Shown here piece by piece: positions 8,667 through 18,396 of a stretch of 64,000 nt of DNA. The DNA comes from Oscillatoria sp. (GTDB lineage Bacteria; Cyanobacteriota; Cyanobacteriia; Cyanobacteriales; Laspinemataceae). The stretch covers positions 1 to 64,000 of the forward strand of contig JAABSJ010000001.1 of assembly GCA_011390515.1 (NCBI GenBank). The letters run 5' to 3'. The notes beneath the pieces were generated by a model. That model saw only the letters and a list, made by a program, of their open reading frames with translations, had not been told where the DNA came from and ran no database searches. The translations under genes and the position numbers were made by a program. How positions within the stretch are numbered: position 1 is the first letter of the stretch; every line of letters starts with the position of its first letter.

Positions 8667-9340
8667 AGAAGGTGTATGCCTACCGAAAAAGTGTCGGGAA
8701 AACCTGATTGCAGTGGGGGTAATATCAGCACAATTCTGAGCGTCAGATTATGCAGACTAAGATTGCGATCGCCCCGGGAAGTAGGAGGGCGCAACTCTTG
8801 ATTGCAGGAACGGTTGGGGCCAAATACGCAAGTTATCACGAAATCGGGTTTAGCTTTGGAATGCAATAAACGAGAAAATATTTCCGGCTAAATTGCGGTA
8901 ATCGGTAGTGCATACAGAGGTTTTGAGTTGAGAAGTGGGCAGATGGAGTGCCAACGGGGGTTGGCCGATGCTCCGTTTGGTAACAGGTCTTGCTTATTTT
9001 ACTAAAGCAAACCCCAAGTTGTGGGGATTTTGGACAAACTCTGCTGAAACTCGCGGCATCGCAAGGGAAGAGCGTTTTTTGGGGCGATCGCCCTCCCTGC
9101 AAATCAGGGTCCTTCCTCCTCAACAGGGTCCTTTAAGGGATTTCCAGAAAAAAAGTTCTGCATTAGAAGTTTTGCAGAATTGGAAAAGCCCCCCTTAATA
9201 AGGGGGGTTGGGGGGATCTCTTCTAAAAGATTTTGAAGAGTTTATTGTTTGGAGTTCCCTAACCATCCCTGACCCCATCGGATTCCCCCCCCTGGGGATT
9301 GGCAAGAAACCCCCGGGAATGGGGGCCTAAATGGCCGAGT

Positions 9341-11476
9341 TTACAGCAGCGAAGATCCATCTGGAAACCACCGCCAAATTTTAATTGTTTTATCTTGACT
9401 TCCACTAATTAAAGTCTGTCCATCGGGACTAAATGCCAGAGAATTAACCGTGTCAGAATGTCCGAGGGTTTGCAGGGTTTTTCCAGTGCTTAAATCCCAA
9501 ATTCTAATGGTATGATCGCGACCACCACTGGCCAAAGTTTTGCCATCGGGAGCAATGGCGATCGCTTGGATAGTATCTGAATGACCTTTGAGGGTCTGCT
9601 GCAACTGGCGATCGACCCACCGCCAAATTTTAATCACATCCTCAGTACCCCCACTCGCTAAAAATTCCCCATCAGAACTCATCGCTAAACTATACACTTC
9701 TACATCCCGACTAAACCAAGATTGGGCCGGACTCAACCAACCGTCAGGTCCAACTAAAGTATGAATCAGTTCTCCTTGTTCCGGATTCCAAATTTTAATC
9801 GTGCCATCCAAACTGCTACTAATAATTGAGCCATCTTGAGGATGAAAAATCACCGACTGAACCGCCCAAACATGACCGCGCAAAGTACCAATAATTTTTT
9901 CTCGCTCAATATCCCAAACCTTAATCGTACTATCAACATTATGACCACTAGCGATGTACTTACCACGGGAATCAAAGGCAATACTCCAAATCGCTAAGGC
10001 CACCCAATCATTCCCTCGCAGAGTCGTTTTCAATTCCACCCGATTCTGTTCCCCATCCACCTCCCAAAGTTTAATCGTGCCATCGGGAAAGAAACTCGCA
10101 CTCGCCAGAATTCCATCGGGACTAAACTGCACCGAAGTCACCGTTCCCGTATGTCCTTTCAACGTTTTTTTGAGTTCCCCCCTCTGCAAATCCCAGAGTT
10201 TAATCGTTTGGTCAAAACTGCCACTGGCAATCATCCCACCATCAGGACTAACCGCCACCGATTTAACCCCGGCAGAATGTCCCATTAGGGTTGTCACTTC
10301 CTGCCAAATCGGCTGATTTGTGACGACTCCCGGAGAAAGTACAGGAACTTTTATGGGGATTTTAGTTGGAATTTTCGGCCAAATGAGCGGGGTTTGCGCG
10401 GGATTCTGGCAAAGAATCGGCAACCAACTCACCCCTGGATATTGGGTTTCCCAAAATTCTAAACTATCTTTGGCCTCTTTCATGGCGACATACAAAGATT
10501 TGCCTTGAGAAAAACCCTGAAGAAACTTTTTAATAAACGCCACAGCAAAATCCCCCGGCACAGGTTCCCGCATCACCATCACTTGGGGGATATTGAGATT
10601 TGCCAATTCAGTCGCTAAACCTAATCCATCACAGGAATTAAAAATTGCTAATTGCAACCCGCGATTTAGGGCTTTTCGGAGGGATATTTTCAACCCATCA
10701 ATGGTTAATCCATAGTCATCAGTAATTAAAAATTTAGCAATTTCTCCCTCCCTGTAACTGTAACTATGTCCAGCAAAAAAAAGAATATCCCATCCCATGT
10801 CATCTTGTAGCGCATCATATAATTGAGCCGGTTCATGGGGATTGGGAAACCAAGTTTCAGCATGGAGTAATCCCTCCAGTTCTTGTTTCTCTTCTTCGGG
10901 ATTAATATCTTTTCCTGTGCTGAGAATGGCTAAAATCCTCACTTTTTCACGGGCGATCGCATTCGGTGCCAGGTTGATGCGACTGTATTCTGGCGGCACT
11001 AAAGCAATTTCTGCATGAGCATAGCGCTCAAAAATATCCCATTCATTCCAAGGGAGTTTTTTCAAGAATGGGTCACTGGTTTGAAGAAAAACCCGAATCT
11101 CTTCAAATTCATCGGGTAGATGCTGTAAAAAAGTTTCCCGCATCTTTTGAAGTTCTCTGGATTCTGATTTGAGCCAATCTTTAAATGAGGTTTTCAACTC
11201 CTTCTGAGAGTTTTTGCATTTTTCTAGAGCTTCTTCCGTGGGAGTAACAGTAGTTTTGGATGTCCCTGGGGAAGTTTTAATTCTCCTATTGCCGACTTTT
11301 ATCTTTATAAAATCGCGCTGCCAGGTTTCGTAAAGCTCAGGAATACTGGGTGATGGAGGCAAATTCCCGATCACTTCTGACAGAGGATTGCCTCGTTCTT
11401 CCCTAATTTCGAGTCTCATCGGAAATCCGGTATTAAAATCTCCGTGACCCATTGTGAAAATCGCGATTTTAGTCAT
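9341..11476 (-). CDS. CHAT-domain protein with C-terminal WD40 beta-propeller
   Basis: CHAT dyad motifs WDILFFAGHSYS and LAIFNSCDGLGLA; at least six WD40 repeats (GHSAGVKSVAVSPDGGMIASGSFDQTIKLWD...). Confidence 0.92.
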   Translation of the reverse strand: MTKIAIFTMGHGDFNTGFPMRLEIREERGNPLSEVIGNLPPSPSIPELYETWQRDFIKIKVGNRRIKTSPGTSKTTVTPTEEALEKCKNSQKELKTSFKDWLKSESRELQKMRETFLQHLPDEFEEIRVFLQTSDPFLKKLPWNEWDIFERYAHAEIALVPPEYSRINLAPNAIAREKVRILAILSTGKDINPEEEKQELEGLLHAETWFPNPHEPAQLYDALQDDMGWDILFFAGHSYSYREGEIAKFLITDDYGLTIDGLKISLRKALNRGLQLAIFNSCDGLGLATELANLNIPQVMVMREPVPGDFAVAFIKKFLQGFSQGKSLYVAMKEAKDSLEFWETQYPGVSWLPILCQNPAQTPLIWPKIPTKIPIKVPVLSPGVVTNQPIWQEVTTLMGHSAGVKSVAVSPDGGMIASGSFDQTIKLWDLQRGELKKTLKGHTGTVTSVQFSPDGILASASFFPDGTIKLWEVDGEQNRVELKTTLRGNDWVALAIWSIAFDSRGKYIASGHNVDSTIKVWDIEREKIIGTLRGHVWAVQSVIFHPQDGSIISSSLDGTIKIWNPEQGELIHTLVGPDGWLSPAQSWFSRDVEVYSLAMSSDGEFLASGGTEDVIKIWRWVDRQLQQTLKGHSDTIQAIAIAPDGKTLASGGRDHTIRIWDLSTGKTLQTLGHSDTVNSLAFSPDGQTLISGSQDKTIKIWRWFPDGSSLL

Positions 11477-11513
11477 GGCAATTATGGAGTAAATAATAAT
11501 TTATAACTTTGGT

Positions 11514-11672
11514 TTAGATACAGTCATAAACCGGCGTATCATCAAAATCCGGCAGGGGACTATACTCGGTTAAAGTGAGCGCAAATTCTGCCTGGGGATA
11601 GCGATCGCGAAAGATATCCCACTCCTGCCAAGGCAGTTGCCGAAGCAGGCGATCGCCGGATTGCTTTTCCTC
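11514..11672 (-). pseudogene. Remnant of a second CHAT-family gene
   Basis: Minus-strand translation KQSGDRLLRQLPWQEWDIFRDRYPQAEFALTLTEYSPLPDFDDTPVYDCI* parallels SDPFLKKLPWNEWDIFERYAHAEIALVPPEYS of the neighbouring gene; no upstream ORF. Confidence 0.75.
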
Positions 11673-11703
11673 CCCTGACCCAGGGAATCAACTGCAGAAA
11701 ACC

Positions 11704-12792
11704 CTAAATTATCAACCGTTCAGTTGTACTCAATTCTCCCAATTCCAATTTAATCATAAACCCTTCCCCCGGTTCCCCACTCAAAGGTTGTTCAATGCAA
11801 TTGTTCCCCCGTCCTGCGCTTACTTCCTCCAAAATCTCTCCCTGCTCATCCAAAACCATTAATTTGAGTTGTTCAGGCAAAACAGTTGACTCTTGAATCG
11901 GAAAAACCCGCACTAAAATATCAACTTCTCCCTCAGATTCCTGGGCAATCTTCACCAATAGCGCTAAAGACGCCGTTCCCAAAACAATCGATTTTCCCTG
12001 TTGAATCGTCGGCAGATCCGGTCCCGGTTCGATATCTTTGGCATAACTAGCTAAATCCGAACGAAAGGCAGGCGATCGCATTCCAAACAATTCATCAATC
12101 GTCTGCCATCCCGCCTCAATCGCTTGATTCAACTGATTTTCCAGCCACGCACTCAAATTCACAGGGTCCGGTTGTGCGCTCACGGGTTCTAACTCTACGT
12201 CTAAAACCGTTACTCCTAACTGTTCCGAGAGTTCTCCCGTTTCAAACAGTTCCCGAACTCGCTCAAATCCTCCTAAATAGCCATTAAATACTAACCGGAT
12301 GCTGCCTTCTTCAATTCTATAGAGTCGGATCGAAGCATTACCCGTAATTGTTTTCAGAAAAATTTTGATTTTTTCGAGGAGGTCAGGGGGCATTTCCGGA
12401 AGGTCAATATGTATCGTCCATTTGACCCGTTTATCCCCATCTAGGGGGAGATTAGTGCGTTTATATCCTAAATTTTCTAACAAAGTTGGAACCACAGACC
12501 AAGCAATTTCTGGTCGATTCCCGGTTTTTTGCTCCACCAGGGTTTCAATGTATCGATACAAGCTATTGCTCAAGTTGACCTGTAAACCCTTAACTTGAAT
12601 ATGAAGCAGTTTTGCAATTTGTTGGGGTCGGTAATGACAAAGCAATCCACATAGACAGTCTGATTCTTGCTGCGAGAGTGTTTGCTGCCTTTGTGCATTG
12701 CGATAAAGGGTTTTGGCTTCCCCTAAGTCTATGGAAAGTTCCTCCAGTTTCCATTGTTCCCCCGCTTGTGTTACGATTTGGTCAATGTTCAT
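11704..12792 (-). CDS. DUF1822-like protein with N-terminal helical HTH-like region
   Basis: N-terminus LSQQESDCLCGLLCHYRPQQIAKLLHIQVKGLQVNLSNSLYRYIE; C-terminal LVRVFPIQESTVLPEQLKLMVLDEQGEILEEV. Confidence 0.65.
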   Translation of the reverse strand: MNIDQIVTQAGEQWKLEELSIDLGEAKTLYRNAQRQQTLSQQESDCLCGLLCHYRPQQIAKLLHIQVKGLQVNLSNSLYRYIETLVEQKTGNRPEIAWSVVPTLLENLGYKRTNLPLDGDKRVKWTIHIDLPEMPPDLLEKIKIFLKTITGNASIRLYRIEEGSIRLVFNGYLGGFERVRELFETGELSEQLGVTVLDVELEPVSAQPDPVNLSAWLENQLNQAIEAGWQTIDELFGMRSPAFRSDLASYAKDIEPGPDLPTIQQGKSIVLGTASLALLVKIAQESEGEVDILVRVFPIQESTVLPEQLKLMVLDEQGEILEEVSAGRGNNCIEQPLSGEPGEGFMIKLELGELSTTERLII

Positions 12793-13047
12793 GACTCCTC
12801 CACAGTAAATAGCTAACATTCAAGCCAAACAGCTAATCCGGTTACTAATGGTTGTTAGTAACTACCAACTCCCAGATTATGATATAAACAAAAAAGGGGA
12901 TAATTTAAGATGTCAATAGCGATATTTTTGCCTGAAATCATTACTAACAAATCGGCTAACCTTCTTTAGTAAACAACCGGATGTTCTCAAGGCTAGGCTT
13001 GGGGTAATTCAAAAGAAGTCCAAGCGAATCCCGCAGGAGTTGACATC

Positions 13048-13242
13048 ATGCCTAGCAAATTAGAAATTCTCGTGAATATTGCGATTACCTCCCTTTTTAT
13101 GGCTGCTTCTAATTTTAGCAGCATCGGAGACCAAATCCAATCCATTGCCAACGCCGGGTTTTCCCAAGAAATCATTGAGTCTCAAAACTCCGTTACTTGT
13201 GAGTGTCCGAACCAACCTCCAACCAGCTTCACCCGTGAGTAA
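13048..13242 (+). CDS. Possible small peptide (64 aa)
   Basis: ATG preceded by 'gcaggagttgacatc'; isolated short ORF, no family recognised. Confidence 0.3.
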   Translation: MPSKLEILVNIAITSLFMAASNFSSIGDQIQSIANAGFSQEIIESQNSVTCECPNQPPTSFTRE

Positions 13243-13408
13243 GAGACTCCCTTACTCCCTAAACCAGTAGTATCGAAAGGCGATCGCCCTGTCGGAAATT
13301 TCCGAGTTGCGATCGCCCTTCTGATTCAATCCTACCAGCTTCTGGAGACTGGAGAACAAGGCTCGATGGGATTTACAGGAGTTTTTCCCAATCTGAGGGC
13401 TAATTTTT

Positions 13409-15154
13409 TTATTCGGGTTTGGGGAGGTGACTCGTTGTGGTACTGTTCAAGGCTAAAACCCAGGTTTCCACTTCGGGTTTGTGCGGGTTGGGTTGATACC
13501 GAATCCGGCAATTTTCTGCTGCATTTTCTGCCCCGATATTATCCCCCATATCGGACAATACTTTGGCTAATAGGCAATAGGCATCGGGTTTTTCGTCGTT
13601 GAGTAGAATAGCATTTCTTAAATGGAATTCAGCCTGTGAATAGTCTTTTTTGAGCCAATAAAGCCACCCTAAATTTTTATGAACATCCGATTTGGTTAAC
13701 ATTTCATCTGCCCGTTCCAACCCTGCTTTCAGCCGTTCGAGGGCTTGATCGTAACTTCCCTTTAAAATATAAAAACGACCTAGGTTGTTCAGAGCAGCAG
13801 AGGCGGCCCGATCGCTGGATGATGCACTGGCTTCAGAATAATGAGCGATCGCGCATTCAAAGTTCTCCAATTTCTCACAAGTTGCGCCTAACCCATACTG
13901 AGCACTCGCAAATTCTGGCTCGACTATCAAGGCCATTTTATACAACCATTCCGCCGTTTCTAGGCGATCGCTAGTATGCTGGTCCGTCGCGAGATCATTG
14001 AGTTTCCAGGCAATTGGGGAGGAAATCAAAGGCATCAATCCCCTCACTGCAACTACTCCTAATAATCCGGTCAAAGCAATTATAGCAATGATAGGAGAAT
14101 AGATAAACTTGGGAATTCGAGTTCCGATCCGATTCCAAATTACAGAGTCAAGGACTGGATTAGCCTCCACCACCGGATTGTTTCCCTGATTAACGTCTCC
14201 CCCAAATTGAATCTCATCTAACTGGTTTAACAGGATTTCAGGATTGCGAGTTCGCTGAGAAGATATGGGGTGAATTAACTGATTAATCACCCCTGCCAAA
14301 GCCGGATTCAAATCCGGGCAAACTGCTTGCCAACCGACTAATTCTTCAGTTTCTGGGTCCTCAAATTCTAGGGGTGAACTGCCAGTTACCAAATAAATCA
14401 TCGTGCGTCCTAGGGCAAATAAATCCGATTTTGGAAGCGCTTTCCCTTGGATTTGCTCTGGTGCGGTATATCCTTCAGAAATCACCCGGGTGACGGTTTG
14501 CTGTTCTCGTTTTTCGACCAAGCTGGCGCTGACTTCCCGGGCGGTTCCAAAGTCAATTAAAACCAGTTCCCCATTGGGACGTCGCATAATATTTGAGGGT
14601 TTAATATCTCGATGAAAAAAGCCTTTGCTATGAACAAACTTTAATAGTTCTGCTAATTGACGTAAAATTTCTAAAGCCTGATGGTTAGAAATTGGACTCT
14701 GTTTGGTGACCCATTGCTCTAAATTGATTCCCTCAATTTTCTCCTGGACTAAACAGCGGAGAATAGTACCTGACTTTAAGGTAACCAGAAAGGGACTATA
14801 AGGGTCAACGGTTGGAATTTGGGGATGTTTGAGGGCGGTTAAGACCCGCGCTTCTTGCTCAAACAGGCGAATTAATGCCCGGTTATCGGTGGGTTTGAGG
14901 ACTTTTAAAACTTTCAGGGGATTGTGGGTTTGAGCGTTATCCCCCCAATCCTCGACTTCAAATAGTTCGGTGGAAGTGGGTTGAGTCAGGGGTCGTAGGG
15001 GAGAGATGAGGCGATAGCGATCGCCGATAAACAATGGGGTACCACAGCTTTGACAAACTTGCTCGGTTTCGGGGTTTTGTCGATGTTGGCATTGGGGATT
15101 AATGCAGTAATTTACCCACTCTAGGGAATCGGTTAATTTGTGGCGATCGCTCAT
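13409..15154 (-). CDS. Ser/Thr protein kinase with N-terminal zinc ribbon, TM helix and C-terminal TPRs
   Basis: CINPQCQHRQNPETEQVCQSCG; HRDIKPSNIMRR; LIDFGTAR; TPR-like C-terminus. Confidence 0.92.
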   Translation of the reverse strand: MSDRHKLTDSLEWVNYCINPQCQHRQNPETEQVCQSCGTPLFIGDRYRLISPLRPLTQPTSTELFEVEDWGDNAQTHNPLKVLKVLKPTDNRALIRLFEQEARVLTALKHPQIPTVDPYSPFLVTLKSGTILRCLVQEKIEGINLEQWVTKQSPISNHQALEILRQLAELLKFVHSKGFFHRDIKPSNIMRRPNGELVLIDFGTAREVSASLVEKREQQTVTRVISEGYTAPEQIQGKALPKSDLFALGRTMIYLVTGSSPLEFEDPETEELVGWQAVCPDLNPALAGVINQLIHPISSQRTRNPEILLNQLDEIQFGGDVNQGNNPVVEANPVLDSVIWNRIGTRIPKFIYSPIIAIIALTGLLGVVAVRGLMPLISSPIAWKLNDLATDQHTSDRLETAEWLYKMALIVEPEFASAQYGLGATCEKLENFECAIAHYSEASASSSDRAASAALNNLGRFYILKGSYDQALERLKAGLERADEMLTKSDVHKNLGWLYWLKKDYSQAEFHLRNAILLNDEKPDAYCLLAKVLSDMGDNIGAENAAENCRIRYQPNPHKPEVETWVLALNSTTTSHLPKPE

Positions 15155-15193
15155 GATTCACACCCCCTTTGCTTTCAGGTTTTTGATGAATAC

Positions 15194-15282
15194 AGGACTT
15201 CCGAATATTGGGAGACAAACCCCTATCTGTAGAGGCGATTCGCGAATCGCCTCTACAGAGATAGAGGGAATGCGTAAGTCCT
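15194..15282. repeat. MITE-like element with AGGACTT...AAGTCCT ends and central perfect palindrome
   Basis: aggacttccg...tctgtagaggcgattcgcgaatcgcctctacaga...tgcgtaagtcct. Confidence 0.85.
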
Positions 15283-15316
15283 GGAATAATTTAAAATCGG
15301 TTAAATCTATCATACT

Positions 15317-17251
15317 TTAACCCTCAGATTTAGGCAAGAGGTTGAGCAAATTCTGAAGATTATCTGCTGCATATCCCACTTCTAAGGCGGATTTTTCCGC
15401 TAGTAGGGCGAGCATCTGGTTCAGATAAACCCCTAACCGGCGATCGCTTCTCAATTTCATCAGCAGTTTCTCTTTGATGGGGGTCAGAATCAGTCGGACT
15501 TGCAGGGAGTTTATTTCGGGATTCAAGCTATCCGAAATCACCAGTTGATGGGTACGGAGTCGGTCAAATATTTCCAGGTTTTGAGTGCGGATTCCTGTGG
15601 TGATTTCCTGGCACAGGAGGGTGATTAAGTCTTTGGTGATATATTTCATCACCGCCGGTTGGAGGGTGAAGTGCGCTTCATCCTCCACTGTGCTGATTTC
15701 CAGGAGCGATCGCCGACTCAGGGATTTGATGATTTGGATCAATTCTGATTCGGAAAAGGCTGATAATATCTGGGGTTTTAAGGCAGACAGGGAAATGGGG
15801 TTTCTGGCGATAGCTAATCCGTACATGATTTGTTGTTCTGCCTCGGATACGGTTTCCCAATGTTGTTTTAACACCTCCTGCAAGGCATCATCGACTACTA
15901 CCGTATTTTTTTGAATAAACCTAGAAACTTTTCCTGTAAAATAATCCTTGATAATCGGACAAATTGTCATCAATGCCAACGGATTGGCCCGATAAAGTTC
16001 AATTAATTTGTGCCAATATTCGGGGTCTTTGAGTTGGTTAGCTTGTAAAATATGGCGGGCCGATCCGGGGTCTAATCCTTGAACTGGGAACAGATGTGTC
16101 GTCAAATGTTCTTGTTCTAAGTAAGGCATAGACTGGGACGGTTCACGACTGGTCACGAGTAAACAACTTGGATGGGTTTCTCTACTAATTTGGCGAATCA
16201 GTTCACCATAATCCTCATATCCGTCTCGATATTGTCCGGCTAATTCTCCACTGGTTAATAGGGTTTCACATTCATCAAAAATGAGTAAACATCGTTGCGA
16301 TCGCAACCCATCCATCAGTCGATTAATGGCCTCTTTGGAGGTTTCGGGTACTTCAATAGAAAATTGAGGGGACAGAGATGGAATGAGATTTCCTAGGAGT
16401 TCGAGGAGGGGGGGAGCATGGCGCAGGGAAATCCATTTTACTTGGTCAAAATCATTTTGAATCTCTTGAGCGCAGCGGATTGATAAATAGGTTTTACCCA
16501 TTCCCCCCAATCCGAGTAATACCACTAATCGAGCGCGATCGCACAGAATCCACTGGGTCAAAGTCGCCAATTCTGCTTCCCGTCCATAGAAATTAGACAG
16601 TTCCGGCGCTTCATCTTCCCAACTGGTCAACGGTAACTCTACAGGCAATTTCCAATCCCCCAACGGAGGTCTTTTTTGCTCAGTATCTTTTTCCAAACCC
16701 GGATCATTGATATCCGTTGGTTCAAGACCCTGTTGCATCCATTCTTCATATAAACAGTCCAGAAAAATCTGAGACAACCCGTCAACCACCCAATGTTCGC
16801 AGGTCTCGTAATCGGGGTTGAGAAACTTTCTAATGGTTTCTGAACTGGGGGGAGATAAATCATTCAAAGTTTCAATCCAAATTTTATTAAATCTTCCCCA
16901 GGCAATGCCGCGACCCTGCTTGAAATTCTCTAACTTTTCAGCGATTTCCTGTTTCAATTCCCGAGGGACATTTTGATGACTGTAGTCGCGATAGGGACGA
17001 TTCAGCAACAGGCGACATAATCCATCAATCAACCAATATTCGCCCGTGGAAGCGCTGTCTTCCAAAATTCGTTTGACTTCTGCTTCTGTTGGCACTGCTC
17101 CCAAACTTGCTGAGTCGGCGCGCCAATCCTGTAAAATGTCATTGATTTTCTTATCATAGTCTGTCAAGAATTTATCCTGTAACCGTCTTCGCTGTTCGGA
17201 ACTCAGGGGAACAGGACGATGATTTCTTTCCGGGGTCGTGGGTTGATACAT
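15317..17251 (-). CDS. NB-ARC/STAND-type ATPase with an uncharacterised N-terminal domain
   Basis: FYGREAELATLTQWI; VVLLGLGGMGKTYLS (Walker A); CLLIFDECETLL (Walker B). Confidence 0.85.
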   Translation of the reverse strand: MYQPTTPERNHRPVPLSSEQRRRLQDKFLTDYDKKINDILQDWRADSASLGAVPTEAEVKRILEDSASTGEYWLIDGLCRLLLNRPYRDYSHQNVPRELKQEIAEKLENFKQGRGIAWGRFNKIWIETLNDLSPPSSETIRKFLNPDYETCEHWVVDGLSQIFLDCLYEEWMQQGLEPTDINDPGLEKDTEQKRPPLGDWKLPVELPLTSWEDEAPELSNFYGREAELATLTQWILCDRARLVVLLGLGGMGKTYLSIRCAQEIQNDFDQVKWISLRHAPPLLELLGNLIPSLSPQFSIEVPETSKEAINRLMDGLRSQRCLLIFDECETLLTSGELAGQYRDGYEDYGELIRQISRETHPSCLLVTSREPSQSMPYLEQEHLTTHLFPVQGLDPGSARHILQANQLKDPEYWHKLIELYRANPLALMTICPIIKDYFTGKVSRFIQKNTVVVDDALQEVLKQHWETVSEAEQQIMYGLAIARNPISLSALKPQILSAFSESELIQIIKSLSRRSLLEISTVEDEAHFTLQPAVMKYITKDLITLLCQEITTGIRTQNLEIFDRLRTHQLVISDSLNPEINSLQVRLILTPIKEKLLMKLRSDRRLGVYLNQMLALLAEKSALEVGYAADNLQNLLNLLPKSEG

Positions 17252-17832
17252 GGAACTCCTACATCTTCTTAACAATGAGGTTGAGTCTTGAAGTTCGAGG
17301 GAAGTGGTCAATGGCTTTTAAATGGGGTTTAAATTGGCCTTAAGCGCTGCTCCCTTTTCATCGAATTAGGGTATCCTACTATTTTCACTGATTTTGGGTA
17401 TTTTGGAAAGAGGGGAACGGGTAATTTTTCCCCGATGTAGAAATCCTGGACTGGAGAAACTGCGGAAATTGGCCATAGTCGGGAAAGATTGAATAGCTCT
17501 TTTCCCCCGGCAACCCTGAGTTCAGACGCCTTCCAAAATCCCTCTTTCATTGACCCCCTTAGTCAAATTGGCGTTAACTTGGTCTCAAGTTGGCTTCAAA
17601 TTTAGAGTCTTTAAACATTAACTGGATACAATAGTCACATCAGTCTGTTCCAGTCTCAATCCAGACAAAAATGAACCGCTCAATCCACAGATTTTTCTAA
17701 ACTTGTGGAGTTCAAAAGTTCAGGGAGGTTAGAAGCATCTGAAACATTTAATGGATTAAGTGTGGCTCAAATCCTAATTTATAGGGTTAATCCCTGCTCT
17801 ACTCATCTTGACTTAACTTGTTTCTAAATGAT

Positions 17833-18273
17833 ATGGCTATCAATCTTGACCTGTTTTCGGGGACCAATTTCCGCTCGACGATTCAAAACTATTGCAGCCA
17901 ACTCAAATGGCGGATTAATGACATTAACGATCGCCGAGCAATTTTGCGATTCAATGCTTCCTCTGGCAATACGCAAACTCTGTTTATTATCCGCTATGAA
18001 AATACTCTAGAATTTTCTGTGCCTAGCGGGTTGAAATTTAACAGAGATTCTGAAATACCCGGGGTATTTTCTACCTACTTGCTGGTGAAAAATGCTTCTT
18101 ATAAGCTGGGATTTTGGTGCATTGAAGAAATTAGCGGCCAAAAAGTTTTTTCAATTATGCACAATGCGGAAATAAGTCTCATCAATGCCAATTACTTCGA
18201 GCGCGTTGTTTTAAGGCTGGTGAATGAGTGTGACGAATTTGAACAAGCCATCACTCATCTCTTGAATTGCTAA
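17833..18273 (+). CDS. Hypothetical protein (146 aa)
   Basis: ATG ORF MAINLDLFSGTNFRSTIQNYCSQLKW..., YbjN-like alpha/beta pattern (weak). Confidence 0.55.
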   Translation: MAINLDLFSGTNFRSTIQNYCSQLKWRINDINDRRAILRFNASSGNTQTLFIIRYENTLEFSVPSGLKFNRDSEIPGVFSTYLLVKNASYKLGFWCIEEISGQKVFSIMHNAEISLINANYFERVVLRLVNECDEFEQAITHLLNC

Positions 18274-18396
18274 ACCCTAAACTCTTCTAATTTGACTAAT
18301 TAACCGGGTAAATAGCCTGGTGATTTTAGGTCTACAATAGAGGGTTTTTCTCCGCTATTTCCTCCTAAAAAATCCCAATTGCTACCTAAATGTTCC

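Noticed and set aside
9155-9242. Fifth AGACCTCTTGCAA MITE
   Set aside because: Only the interior (aagccccccttaataaggggggttggggggatc) is clear; ends are too degraded to call confidently.
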